Shown here: positions 22,168 to 30,925 of the stretch, piece after piece | Layout: every line of letters begins with the position of its first letter | Position numbering within the stretch: the stretch's first letter is position 1 | Assembly (NCBI RefSeq): GCF_001544275.1 | Contig: NZ_BCQE01000005.1 | Coordinates: forward strand, 62,001-126,000 | DNA length: 64,000 nucleotides | Direction: 5' to 3' | Source of the DNA: Enterococcus gallinarum NBRC 100675 | GTDB taxonomy: Bacteria; Bacillota; Bacilli; Lactobacillales; Enterococcaceae | Program-made: the position numbers and the translations under genes | The notes under the pieces: generated by a model | The model's database searches: none | What the model saw: the letters and a program-made list of their open reading frames with translations, nothing else | What the model was told of the DNA's origin: nothing

Positions 22168-22881
22168 ATGAAACCAGTGATTGGAATTGCTGGCAACGAA
22201 CGAACGATGATTGATGGGGAAGCCCATTGGATTACATATACCCCGAGAAATTTTGTGACACAGATTCAACAAGCCGCTGGCCTTCCCCTTATTTTACCAA
22301 TGGGAGCTCCCGAAAATGCCGCCCAATATATTGCCCAGATCGATAAATTACTTTTGGCAGGTGGTCATGATGTGACTCCTCGCTATTATGGCGAAGAGAT
22401 GCATCCACTGATCCAAGGTACACATCCTGAGCGAGACGCATTTGAATTGGCGTTGATCAAAGAAGCCGTCGCACAAGAAAAACCAATTTTTGGTGTCTGT
22501 CGTGGTATGCAGCTATTGAATGTTGCCTTCGGCGGCAGCCTCTATCAAGACTTGTCATTGGTCGAGCAACCAACCATCAAACATGTGCAAGCACCGACAC
22601 CCTTTCGCTTTCCTACACATGCCGTTGAGATCGTTGCTGACAGTCGTTTAGGAAAATTATTAGGAACCACCTATCAAGTGAATTCGTTTCACCACCAAGC
22701 CATTAAAGATGTCGCAAAAGATTTCCAAGTGATCGCAACCGCCCCTGACGGTATCGTAGAAGCCATTGAAACTTCTGCCTTTGCGGCGCCGATTTTAGGG
22801 ATCCAATGGCATCCTGAATTAACCGCACAAGAGATTGCTTCAGAACAGCAAATTTTCGACTACTTTGTTCATCAGTTTTGA
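22168..22881 (+). CDS. Class I glutamine amidotransferase-like hydrolase (peptidase C26, PuuD-like)
   Basis: 237 aa. The nucleophile elbow FGVCRGMQLLN carries the catalytic Cys, and the C-terminal GIQWHPEL supplies the His-Glu of the triad. The closest family is gamma-glutamyl-GABA hydrolase (PuuD), but polyamine catabolic genes are absent nearby, so a general gamma-glutamyl hydrolase is the safer call. Start choice: the ATG at 22168 (MKPVIGIAGNE) is 7 nt from AAGGAG; longer in-frame starts upstream would run into the preceding hairpin and are unlikely. Confidence 0.82.
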   Translation: MKPVIGIAGNERTMIDGEAHWITYTPRNFVTQIQQAAGLPLILPMGAPENAAQYIAQIDKLLLAGGHDVTPRYYGEEMHPLIQGTHPERDAFELALIKEAVAQEKPIFGVCRGMQLLNVAFGGSLYQDLSLVEQPTIKHVQAPTPFRFPTHAVEIVADSRLGKLLGTTYQVNSFHHQAIKDVAKDFQVIATAPDGIVEAIETSAFAAPILGIQWHPELTAQEIASEQQIFDYFVHQF

Positions 22882-23068
22882 CATTATGCCAACAAAGATT
22901 TCGCTAGCGGAGTCGATGCCTGCTTGAAAAAAGACTTGGATATATTTGAAACTAGTAGTTTAAATGACTCGTTTAGCTTTAATAGTTAGTAATTAAAGGC
23001 TGATTGGATACTAGCTTGATCAATTGGCGGTCTTGACTCATTAAAGCTACTTTACCTAATTCTACGTA
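22882..23068. other. Gene-free spacer
   Basis: AT-rich interval between the hydrolase stop and the next hairpin. I see no gene, promoter or clear repeat in it. Confidence 0.5.
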
Positions 23069-23147
23069 GTAAAAAACCGATGAAAAGCAGAGTATTTTCT
23101 GGATACCATTTGGTAATCAGAAAGCGCAAGCTTTTCATCGGTTTCTT
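23069..23147. terminator. Long bidirectional terminator hairpin
   Basis: AAACCGATGAAAAGC pairs with GCTTTTCATCGGTTT. The loop contains a second hairpin, TTTCTG...CAGAAA enclosing TACCATTTGGTA. It separates the convergent hydrolase (+) and ABC permease (-) genes. Confidence 0.75.
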
Positions 23148-23184
23148 TATTGAAGCCTAACTAATCGGAGGATTTGTTGGCTGG

Positions 23185-24438
23185 TCATTTTTCATTCTTC
23201 ATCAAAACGAAAGATTGTTTCAATGAAGCCAAAATGCCGTTATCGTTATAAATCAGTACGTTTGACTTATACATTCTTGCTGAAATCAGCATCAATGCCA
23301 ATGTACTTACTGCTAAGATGGCTACAGAGACTGCCGCGCCTCCGATACCTACTGTGTCGTTAGCCAATCGGACTGGCATGATAAATGAAGATAAAAATGG
23401 GATATAAGAAGTGACCCGCAAAATGATATTGTTAGGATCTGTACCGCCTAGAATCAAACCTAACATATAACCGGCTAAAGAAAGGTAAGTGACAGGAATG
23501 ATCGCCTTGGCAGTATCCTCTGCTTTATTGACTAATGAACCGCACAAAGCAGACAGGACAGAGTAAATCAAAATTCCTAATAGGACAAAGATGACCGAGT
23601 AAATCAAGAATGGACCGAATAATCCATCAATTGAGAAATTGGCTAATACATCTTTGACCATTGAAATGTCTTTGATCCAATAATAACTGATAGCAAAGAT
23701 ACCGGCGTAAGCCAATAACTGAGCTAATGCGACCATGATTACACCGGTTAATTTGGCATAAAAGTGAACCTGTGCTCTCGTACTGGACAAAATAACTTCC
23801 ATGATCCGGGTCCCTTTTTCGGAAGCAATCTCTTGGGCAATGATTTGAGCGTAAGTTAAAATAAACATGAATAAAATAATTGTTCCGACATAACTCACAA
23901 TGTATTGGATCGAACTATGGTCTTCCCCAAGCTCCATTTTGCCATCTTCGGTGAAAGTAACTTTTTGTTTACTGAAGTTTGCTGGCTCACTTAAACTAGC
24001 CACTTGCTCCTGATTTAATCCGAGTGCTGCGGCCCGTCCCGAGGCTTGCAATCCAGACAATAATTGTTGAACCGTCAACTCTGTGGTTTGTCCCATAGAA
24101 GATTCACTCAATAATTCACCTTTGATACTGTCGGCCTCTGAAGTAACGATCAAGAATGCATCGACCTTTTCATCCGCTAATTGTTTTTTTCCAGCTTCTT
24201 CAGAATCCACCACTTCAAAGTGATAGTCTTCATTTTTCTGAGCTGCGATTGTTTGTGCAATAGCTGGTTCATTCGCATAAACAGCAATTTTATCGGCACT
24301 GTTCATTCCATCCGTAAAAATTCCTACCACATAAATAATGCCCAATGCAATAAATGGAATCAATATCATGATCAAAAACGAGATCGATTTCACGTTTTTC
24401 TTAAACACATCGAGCGCGATCACCCAAAATTTACTCAT
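23185..24438 (-). CDS. ABC-2 type exporter permease (NatB-like)
   Basis: 417 aa. One membrane segment near residues 18-41, a large extracytoplasmic domain to about 180, then five or so membrane segments to the C-terminus. This is the NatB/YhaP layout of sodium or drug exporters. The conserved segment QIIAQEIASEKGTRIMEVILSS precedes the second half. It overlaps the ATPase gene by 8 nt, so the two form one transporter. The substrate is not readable; Na+ export is only the family name. It belongs to the padR-DUF2812-ATPase-permease operon. Confidence 0.82.
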   Translation of the reverse strand: MSKFWVIALDVFKKNVKSISFLIMILIPFIALGIIYVVGIFTDGMNSADKIAVYANEPAIAQTIAAQKNEDYHFEVVDSEEAGKKQLADEKVDAFLIVTSEADSIKGELLSESSMGQTTELTVQQLLSGLQASGRAAALGLNQEQVASLSEPANFSKQKVTFTEDGKMELGEDHSSIQYIVSYVGTIILFMFILTYAQIIAQEIASEKGTRIMEVILSSTRAQVHFYAKLTGVIMVALAQLLAYAGIFAISYYWIKDISMVKDVLANFSIDGLFGPFLIYSVIFVLLGILIYSVLSALCGSLVNKAEDTAKAIIPVTYLSLAGYMLGLILGGTDPNNIILRVTSYIPFLSSFIMPVRLANDTVGIGGAAVSVAILAVSTLALMLISARMYKSNVLIYNDNGILASLKQSFVLMKNEK

Positions 24439-25330
24439 TGTCTTTTCCCGCCTTTCTCTTAAAGATTTCTTCTAATGTCGGCGGTTGTTGGTTAAACATC
24501 GGGATATAGCCATCAGCTGTGGCCAAATCAAACAATGTGCGACCGACTTCAGGATGCGATAATGTAATGTCATAACTCCCATCTTCTTTACGAAGAACTT
24601 TTTCGACACCTTCAACTGCTAGGATGGTTTCTTTTGACAATGAAGATTCCAAGAAGACTTTCGTCCGCCCAAACGATTCACGGATCTCATGAACTTTTCC
24701 GTTGAGAACCGTTTGACCATCTCGTAGCATGATCAAATGATCGCAGATTTTCTCAACATTATCCATGTTATGACTAGAAAAAATGACACATGACCCTTTT
24801 TCTTTTAGTTCAATAATGCCATCTTTCAGCAACTCAGCATTGACAGGGTCCAATCCGCTAAATGGTTCATCCAAAATGACTAATTTAGGTTCATGAATCA
24901 ATGTTGCAATCAATTGGACTTTTTGCTGATTCCCCTTCGATAATGATTTAACTTTATCTGTCTTTTTCCCTTTTACTTGGAATTTTTCCATCCATTCGTC
25001 GATCTTAGGTTCAATTTCTTCTTTCTTTTTTCCACGCAAGCGTGCAAAATAAATCAATTGATCTTGGATGGTTACTTTAGGGTAAAGTCCCCGTTCTTCT
25101 GGCAAATAACCAATCAAACTGTATTCCTTTTCTGTGATTTGATGGCCATTCCAGAGTACTTCTCCTTGTTCAGCCCGCAAGAAATCTAGAATCAATCGGA
25201 ATGTCGTGGTTTTACCAGCACCATTTTGACCGATCAACCCCATGATCTCGCCATCGTTGATTTGAAAGGACAATTGATCCACTGCCCGATAGTCCCCAAA
25301 TGTTTTCACTAAATTCTTTGCTTCTAACAC
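24431..25330 (-). CDS. ABC transporter ATP-binding protein (NatA-like)
   Basis: 299 aa. Walker A is GQNGAGKTT (34-42), the ABC signature SKGNQQKV, Walker B KLVILDEPFSGLD, and the H-loop IFSSHNMD. The C-terminal extension of about 80 aa is typical of ABC-2 exporter ATPases. The GTG start is preceded by AAGGTG. It partners the overlapping permease gene. Confidence 0.87.
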   Translation of the reverse strand: MLEAKNLVKTFGDYRAVDQLSFQINDGEIMGLIGQNGAGKTTTFRLILDFLRAEQGEVLWNGHQITEKEYSLIGYLPEERGLYPKVTIQDQLIYFARLRGKKKEEIEPKIDEWMEKFQVKGKKTDKVKSLSKGNQQKVQLIATLIHEPKLVILDEPFSGLDPVNAELLKDGIIELKEKGSCVIFSSHNMDNVEKICDHLIMLRDGQTVLNGKVHEIRESFGRTKVFLESSLSKETILAVEGVEKVLRKEDGSYDITLSHPEVGRTLFDLATADGYIPMFNQQPPTLEEIFKRKAGKDNE

Positions 25331-25355
25331 AATTTCACCTTCCTTGTCTTTTAAG

Positions 25356-26036
25356 TTAGTATAAATAACCGGCTAAAAAGCCGATAATTCCTCCAATTAA
25401 TGCGCCGACTCCCATAAAGAGCAGCGTATCCCGTAACACGTGTTGCCGCTTAGCTAGTTTCTCTGGTTCTTTGTAAAAAGAGGCGCGGTTCTTGTACAAG
25501 CGACGCATGAGAAATGACACCACACCGATGACAAGAGGCGCACAAATCAGCCCAACTGCAACACCATATGAGAAACCTAGTATCTCATTATAGGTAAGTA
25601 CTAGCCAGCGAGCGAGGAGATAAATCAAAAGCAGAATAACCAAGCCAACACCTGTTATGCCAAAAGAACGTTTCATAAGATAGCGTGCCTCACTATCGAT
25701 TCGTTCTTGATAACTTTGCTGATCACTAAAAATAGCTGGTGTCTCTAAAGGAGCCTGAAAATAGTAGTAACGTTTTTTGTAGGAACTAATATACTCCCAT
25801 CCGCCGGCTTCATACATTGCCAAGTAATCGTCAACATCAGATTTATCTCCTTGAAAAAAATCGACAGCAAACTTCTTCTCTTGTGGTTGGCTTCGAATAA
25901 ACTTCAAAAAACCGAACTGATTCATATGCACAAACTGCCAACCTTTTGCTGCTTGCTCTTGCAGCCGCATCATTTCTTTTTCTGGATAGTAGGCAACACC
26001 TAATGAATATAAGTATTTTGTCTTACGTTTGCTCAT
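25356..26036 (-). CDS. DUF2812 membrane protein
   Basis: About 226 aa from the ATG at 26034-26036; a longer in-frame start at 26081 lies inside padR and is unlikely. The N-terminal DUF2812 domain (about 10-110) has the family pattern AAKGWQFVHMNQFGFLKF and YLAMYEAGGWEYIS, followed by three membrane segments (about 120-145, 150-180, 200-225). The family often sits next to PadR regulators and ABC exporters, as here. Its function is unknown; a regulatory or anti-regulator role at the membrane has been guessed. It overlaps padR by 14 nt, so they are coupled. Confidence 0.8.
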   Translation of the reverse strand: MSKRKTKYLYSLGVAYYPEKEMMRLQEQAAKGWQFVHMNQFGFLKFIRSQPQEKKFAVDFFQGDKSDVDDYLAMYEAGGWEYISSYKKRYYYFQAPLETPAIFSDQQSYQERIDSEARYLMKRSFGITGVGLVILLLIYLLARWLVLTYNEILGFSYGVAVGLICAPLVIGVVSFLMRRLYKNRASFYKEPEKLAKRQHVLRDTLLFMGVGALIGGIIGFLAGYLY

Positions 26037-26349
26037 CTGCCAGTCCCCCCAACTCACCCATAATCTGTTCACCAATCTCAAAGAAATGTTTTCGTCGCTG
26101 AATGTCCTTTTCTAAAGCCGCTTTTCCTTTGGCTGTGATCTGATAGATTTTTTTACGATCTGTCGTCTCTTCTAAACTGATCATTTCATTTTTGGTCAAT
26201 TTTTTCAATATAGTATACATTGTTGCCGGACCGATTTCATAGGTACCTTGGCTTAATTCATTGATTTGCTTCATGATCACATAGCCATGTTTTGGCTTTA
26301 ATAAAGCCAACAAAATCAAGTAAGTTGAATCGGTCAATGGTTCATCCAT
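26023..26349 (-). CDS. PadR-family transcriptional regulator
   Basis: 108 aa, the short PadR type. The winged helix includes LILLALLKPKHGYVIMKQINELSQGTYEIGPATMYTILKKLTKNEMI, followed by the beta wing and a short dimerisation helix. It is the first gene of the exporter operon. Its promoter is covered by palindromes of its likely operator, which points to autorepression relieved by a ligand, as in LmrR and related drug-sensing PadR proteins. The inducer is unknown. Confidence 0.88.
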   Translation of the reverse strand: MDEPLTDSTYLILLALLKPKHGYVIMKQINELSQGTYEIGPATMYTILKKLTKNEMISLEETTDRKKIYQITAKGKAALEKDIQRRKHFFEIGEQIMGELGGLADEQT

Positions 26350-26373
26350 GTGTTTTCCCCCATCCTAGGAAAC

Positions 26374-26418
26374 TATATCACTTATTGATATATTATCGAA
26401 TGATATAATAAGTGTCAA
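26374..26418 (-). promoter_or_regulatory. padR promoter with overlapping palindromic operator
   Basis: Consensus -35 TTGACA (26413-26418) and -10 TAATAT (26390-26395) with a 17-bp spacer. Superimposed are TATATCA-N5-TGATATA (26374-26392) and CACTTATT...AATAAGTG (26379-26414). This is a classic arrangement for steric autorepression. Confidence 0.75.
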
Positions 26419-26419
26419 T

Positions 26420-26810
26420 CTCTTTTTATAAGCAATTTTCTCCCGGATTTGGGTATTTTTCTGATTAATGGTAGTTATAAACTTATCTTGTCATACTAAA
26501 AACAACCAAAAAAGAGTGCTAGGATTTTAACGCATAAGTAGGCAACGACATTTGGCAGAAAAAACAAGGACAACTTGTCCAATTTGATTGCCAGTGCCCT
26601 ATTTTTTTTACAGTAATACTACCAATAGATAACGCTCAAAAGGATCCTTTCTCTGTCAAACCTTTAGCGAATATCTCCTCGCTACAAATAGTACTATCGA
26701 GAAATAAGCTTATTTGATATAAAAAATGAGCTAGAGGAGTAGCAGCTATCTTAGAACAAAGATTAGCCATAAAATCATTAGAAAGCAATTTTACATTAAA
26801 AAACTACTCA
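26420..26810. other. Gene-free interval
   Basis: AT-rich, with stops in all frames. The only structure seen is a small GGACAA-C-TTGTCC palindrome near 26568-26580. No gene is supported. Confidence 0.5.
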
Positions 26811-26842
26811 AAAAAAGCAGCGATCTTAATCGATCGCTGCTT
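26811..26842 (-). terminator. Terminator of trxA
   Basis: Minus-strand AAGCAGCGATC pairs with GATCGCTGCTT (6-nt loop), followed by T5. Confidence 0.85.
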
Positions 26843-26856
26843 ACTATAAAACTTTC

Positions 26857-27171
26857 TTACATGTGGCTTGCTACCATTTCTTTCAATTGATCTTTGGTGT
26901 GAACACCAACGGCTTTATCTACCACTTGACCATCTTTTTTTAACAATAGCGTAGGGATCGACATGATACCAAATGAAGCTGGCGTTTCAGGATTTTCATC
27001 CACATCCATTTTAACGATTTTCAACTCGTCTTCTTCATATTCATTTGCTAATTGTTCCAAGATTGGTGCTTGCATCCGACATGGACCACACCATGTTGCC
27101 CAAAAATCAATAAGGACTAAGCCTTTATCGGTTTCTTCTGAAAAAGTTTTATCTGTAATTTCTTTTGACAT
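26857..27171 (-). CDS. trxA: Thioredoxin
   Basis: 104 aa, standard size. The active site is W27-C-G-P-C31, with the cis-Pro region IPTLLLKKDG. It reduces protein disulfides with NADPH through thioredoxin reductase. The ATG at 27169-27171 is 8 nt from GGAGG; the longer in-frame start at 27186 would place that site inside the gene, so it is rejected. Downstream of mutS2 on the same strand, the usual order in lactic acid bacteria. Confidence 0.95.
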   Translation of the reverse strand: MSKEITDKTFSEETDKGLVLIDFWATWCGPCRMQAPILEQLANEYEEDELKIVKMDVDENPETPASFGIMSIPTLLLKKDGQVVDKAVGVHTKDQLKEMVASHM

Positions 27172-27265
27172 ATTGTTCGCCTCCATTTGATTGCTAAAAA
27201 AAGTATAGCATGTTCACGTGCTTTTTTGAAATCCTCTGCTTACAAAAGGTAAGAAGCCTTAACGA

Positions 27266-29629
27266 TTATTTAAATTTTACGATGGTCGCCCCATTGCCTC
27301 CTTGATTTGCCGGAGCAAACTCAAAGCTTTTGACACTACGATGAATTTTCAAATATTCCGTAATTCCTTGCCGTAATGCCCCCGTCCCTTTTCCGTGAAC
27401 GATCGTCACTTGTGGGTAACCAGCAAGAATCGCCGCATCGAGATACTGATCGACTTCATTCAATGCCTCTTCATAGCGTTTGCCACGAAGATCCAGCTGA
27501 TTAGGAACATGCGAAGACTCCGCTGAACGGACGGTATGAACGACGCGCTGCACAGGTTCTTTGACAGGTGCTGCCGGCTGCAGATCTGATTCAGGCAGCG
27601 TCATTTTTAAGATTCCCAATTGCACTTGCCATTGCGATTCTCCCATCTTTTTGATCAAAGTTCCTCGCTGACCATAGGAAGTAACTAACACTTCATCGCC
27701 GACTTTCAATGTTTTCGCAGCTTTGGCTTTTTGCAAGACCTTGTTCTTTTGCAAATGTTCTTCTTGATGAAGATCAGACAATTTTGTGCGGGCTGCGATC
27801 AACTCATGTTCTTTGACATGACTCTGTCCGCTGCTCAATTGCATGTTGCGGATATCCGAAATGATTTTTTCCGATTCCTCTTTCGCTTCTTCAACGATTT
27901 GATTTGCTTTCTTGCGGGCTTTTGCTAGTTCTGCTTCGCGTTCTTCAAAGAAAAAGCTATATGCTTGTTTCAGTTCTTTTTGCAGCCGTTCTGCTTCTTC
28001 TACATAATGCCGCATTTCCAAATACTCTGTTTCGGTCATCTTGCGCCGGTTTTCTAAGTCGGCGATCATCTCATTCAAGTCCTGACTTTCGCCATCCATG
28101 ATTTGCTTGGCTTGCTCAATGATCTGAGTGTCCAAGCCCAGACGTTTGGAGATTTCAAAAGCATTACTGCGACCAGGCACACCGATCAGCAAACGATATG
28201 TTGGGCTTAGGGTATCGACATCAAACTCCATTGAAGCATTGATGGTATTGGCACGATTGTAACCGTACACTTTCAATTCCGGATAATGAGTCGTCGCCAT
28301 CACATAGGCAGAGCGTGCACCAAGTTCATCAAGAATAGCAATCGCTAACGCCGCGCCTTCTTGCGGATCAGTCCCAGCTCCCAGTTCATCGAATAAGACC
28401 AAACTTGTATGGTCCACTTTTTTGAGAACATCGACGATCGTCGTCATGTGAGAAGAGAAGGTAGATAAACTTTGTTCGATGGATTGCTCATCCCCAATAT
28501 CAGCAAATATTTCTTGGAAAATGCCCATTTGACTCTCTTCATCGACTAAAATCGGCAATCCAGATTGCCCCATGATTTGAAGTAGTCCCAGTGTCTTCAG
28601 GGTGATTGTTTTCCCACCAGTATTCGGACCGGTAATTACCACCGCTTGATAGTCTTCACCAATAGCAATATCATTCGGTACGACTTTTTCTTGATCAATC
28701 AGCGGATGACGTGCTTGTTTGAACACCACGTGATTATCTGTATTAATTGCCGGTACGATTGCATGTAGCTCTTTTCCAAAACGAGCTTTTGCATTCATGA
28801 AATCCATCATTCCGATCACATAGGCGTTGTGCAGAATTTCGCGTTGATAAGGAGCTAGCTCTGCAGAAAGTTCCGCTAAGATTCGTTCAATCTCCGTACG
28901 CTCAGCGATTTGATGTTGGCGCAGTCGATTATTCTGATCCACCACTTGTTTTGGTTCAATAAATAATGTCTGCCCAGAAGAACTCTGATCATGCACAACC
29001 CCGCCAAACACACCACGATATTCTTGCTTCACCGGAATCACGTAACGCTCATTTCGCATCGTGACAATGGTATCGCTCAAATACTTGGCATTTCCGCCAC
29101 GTACGAGACTATCTAACGTTTCTCTGATCGTTCGTTCAGAACGACGAATATTTTGTCGAATGACACGTAGCTCTGGAGATGCTTCGTCAGTCAACCGACC
29201 GTCTTCATCCACTGCTTCTTTCAGGCGACGGCTAAGCGTGGGCAGCGTTACTAACTGCTTTTCCCATTCATACAGTCGCTCGAACTCGATTTCGCTGTCA
29301 GATAGATCTTCAAAGAAACGCTTCAATTCATTGGCTGTCACCAACACTCGACCTACTTGCGCTAATTCTAAACCATTCAGGTCCGCTCCGATTTCGATTC
29401 GTTTCATTTGCGGACGAATATTTTCAATTTTTGGTACAGGAATACCGCCCCGCAAGCGCTGCACTTTTAACGCATCTTCTGTTTCAGCCAGCCAAGTGGA
29501 AATTTGCTGGGCATCTGCTGATGGCGCTAATTGAGCTAATTCTTCTTTCCCTTGGGCGGTCACTAGATACTGCCCCACCAATTGTTTTACTTGATCGAAA
29601 GCTAAAACATCAAGAATTTTTTTATTCAT
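27266..29629 (-). CDS. mutS2: Endonuclease MutS2 / ribosome-rescue factor
   Basis: 787 aa. The N-terminal clamp/lever region is followed by a MutS-like ATPase with Walker A GPNTGGKT (about 335) and LFDELGAGTDPQEGAALA. A coiled-coil rich region spans about 510-620, and the C-terminal Smr domain carries LDLRGKRYEEA and VTIVHGKGTGALRQG. The family was named for suppression of recombination; in Bacillus it is now known (as RqcU) to sense and split collided ribosomes. It lacks the mismatch-recognition domain of MutS1. It sits between cvpA and trxA as in related genomes. Confidence 0.95.
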   Translation of the reverse strand: MNKKILDVLAFDQVKQLVGQYLVTAQGKEELAQLAPSADAQQISTWLAETEDALKVQRLRGGIPVPKIENIRPQMKRIEIGADLNGLELAQVGRVLVTANELKRFFEDLSDSEIEFERLYEWEKQLVTLPTLSRRLKEAVDEDGRLTDEASPELRVIRQNIRRSERTIRETLDSLVRGGNAKYLSDTIVTMRNERYVIPVKQEYRGVFGGVVHDQSSSGQTLFIEPKQVVDQNNRLRQHQIAERTEIERILAELSAELAPYQREILHNAYVIGMMDFMNAKARFGKELHAIVPAINTDNHVVFKQARHPLIDQEKVVPNDIAIGEDYQAVVITGPNTGGKTITLKTLGLLQIMGQSGLPILVDEESQMGIFQEIFADIGDEQSIEQSLSTFSSHMTTIVDVLKKVDHTSLVLFDELGAGTDPQEGAALAIAILDELGARSAYVMATTHYPELKVYGYNRANTINASMEFDVDTLSPTYRLLIGVPGRSNAFEISKRLGLDTQIIEQAKQIMDGESQDLNEMIADLENRRKMTETEYLEMRHYVEEAERLQKELKQAYSFFFEEREAELAKARKKANQIVEEAKEESEKIISDIRNMQLSSGQSHVKEHELIAARTKLSDLHQEEHLQKNKVLQKAKAAKTLKVGDEVLVTSYGQRGTLIKKMGESQWQVQLGILKMTLPESDLQPAAPVKEPVQRVVHTVRSAESSHVPNQLDLRGKRYEEALNEVDQYLDAAILAGYPQVTIVHGKGTGALRQGITEYLKIHRSVKSFEFAPANQGGNGATIVKFK

Positions 29630-29662
29630 AGTCTCACCTACTTTTTCATTTTTTTACTTAAG

Positions 29663-29697
29663 AAAAAAAGCAGCATGGTTCTAATGACCAGCTGCCT
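29663..29697 (-). terminator. Terminator between cvpA and mutS2
   Basis: Minus-strand GCAGCTGGT/ACCATGCTGC stem with one bulge, followed by seven T. Probably partial, since mutS2 starts only 30 bp later. Confidence 0.65.
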
Positions 29698-29701
29698 TAT
29701 A

Positions 29702-30256
29702 CTAACCAATCACATTAGTGATCCACAAACGGTAAAAGTAATCAGAAATGATTGGCGAACTTTCAACGATAAAGTGTGCCGTGCTGCTCTTATCAAACAA
29801 ATTTTGGATAGTCGCTAAAGGAATCATCGAGAGGATCATAAAAAAGAAATAGATATTCAGGTAAACTAATAGCGTATTCAAGATCCCTGCTACGACCCAA
29901 TCATAGCCTTTCAAAAAACGCAGACGTTTGAAACGCAGTCCATTTGCAAAAATGCAAATCAATTTTGTCACTAACCAGCCAGCAAAAAGGATCATAATAA
30001 AAGCGACAGCTGCATAGTACGCTTTATCTAGGTCTAGAGCAAGATCTAGGTTATAAAAGACCAACTTTGAGTCTGCGGTCACAGACATATAAGGAACATA
30101 TAATTCAATTTTTTTTGCCAAAGCTTGGTAATTTGCCACTGCAACTAAAAAAGAAAAAAGGTATCCCAAAACAGAGACTAGCTGCAATGAAGTCCCTCGC
30201 CGCGCACCACCATAAAATGCCGCTAACAAAAGAACCAGAACCAAAAATCCTATCAT
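29702..30256 (-). CDS. CvpA family membrane protein
   Basis: 184 aa. Four or five hydrophobic segments (about 1-20, 25-45, 80-108, 120-148). The N-terminal FYGGARRGTSLQL matches CvpA/YshB. Named after colicin V production in E. coli, its cellular function in Gram-positives is not settled. It lies between zapA and mutS2, a conserved context, and is likely in one transcript with zapA (23 bp gap). Confidence 0.8.
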   Translation of the reverse strand: MIGFLVLVLLLAAFYGGARRGTSLQLVSVLGYLFSFLVAVANYQALAKKIELYVPYMSVTADSKLVFYNLDLALDLDKAYYAAVAFIMILFAGWLVTKLICIFANGLRFKRLRFLKGYDWVVAGILNTLLVYLNIYFFFMILSMIPLATIQNLFDKSSTAHFIVESSPIISDYFYRLWITNVIG

Positions 30257-30279
30257 TTCAGAGTCCTTTCCGCGCCTAC

Positions 30280-30720
30280 TTAACCATGAGCTGCTTTTTC
30301 TTGGATTTTGCGCTTACGTTGTTCATTTAGTATTTGTTGAGCCTCCACATGATTATGGATCTCCACATCTCCGCGACCTGTCTCATCCAACACTTGTCGC
30401 GCTTCAGACTCAATCGCTTCGATTCGCTTGATCCGATTCTCTAGTTCGGTCGCCTTAATCGCTTGACTGCGTAACTCTTCTACCTTATTTTGCAAACTTA
30501 ATACTTGCTCTTGTTTTTTCAACTGATCAGAAATCGCATTGATTGCTAATAGAATTGCTGCTTGCTCTTTATCGACTTGAGAAGACAGCCCCATGATTTC
30601 TGTCAATTGGTCATTGACTAATTTCGTTACCATATCCATATGTTGTTTACTTTCACGCCCAATAATCGTGTAGCTTTGATTGGCGATTACTGCTTTATAA
30701 CGTTTCTTTTGCTCCGTCAT
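30280..30720 (-). CDS. zapA: Cell division protein ZapA
   Basis: 146 aa. The ZapA domain (KKRYKAVIANQSYTIIGRES...VTKLVNDQLTEI) covers the first 75 residues, then a coiled coil (about 60-120) and a charged tail. ZapA bundles FtsZ filaments at the division site. The ATG at 30718-30720 (MTEQKK) has GGAGG upstream; the longer start at 30738 places that site within the gene and is less likely. Divergent from rnhC. Confidence 0.88.
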   Translation of the reverse strand: MTEQKKRYKAVIANQSYTIIGRESKQHMDMVTKLVNDQLTEIMGLSSQVDKEQAAILLAINAISDQLKKQEQVLSLQNKVEELRSQAIKATELENRIKRIEAIESEARQVLDETGRGDVEIHNHVEAQQILNEQRKRKIQEKAAHG

Positions 30721-30925
30721 AGGAAAGATTCCTCCCATTGCTGTTCTGTACTATTTTATCACTTTCTGCACGCGTATCGCAAACTCCTACCTATTATACG
30801 TGATTTCTAGTGTAATTTCCATGCCAATCGTTTTTTTAGAAAGAGGCTTCGTAAAATTTTTACCTATGGTAGAATCTAAGAAGATGTTCTATTCAAATAA
30901 CCAGTATGTATATTGGAGGAAGACA

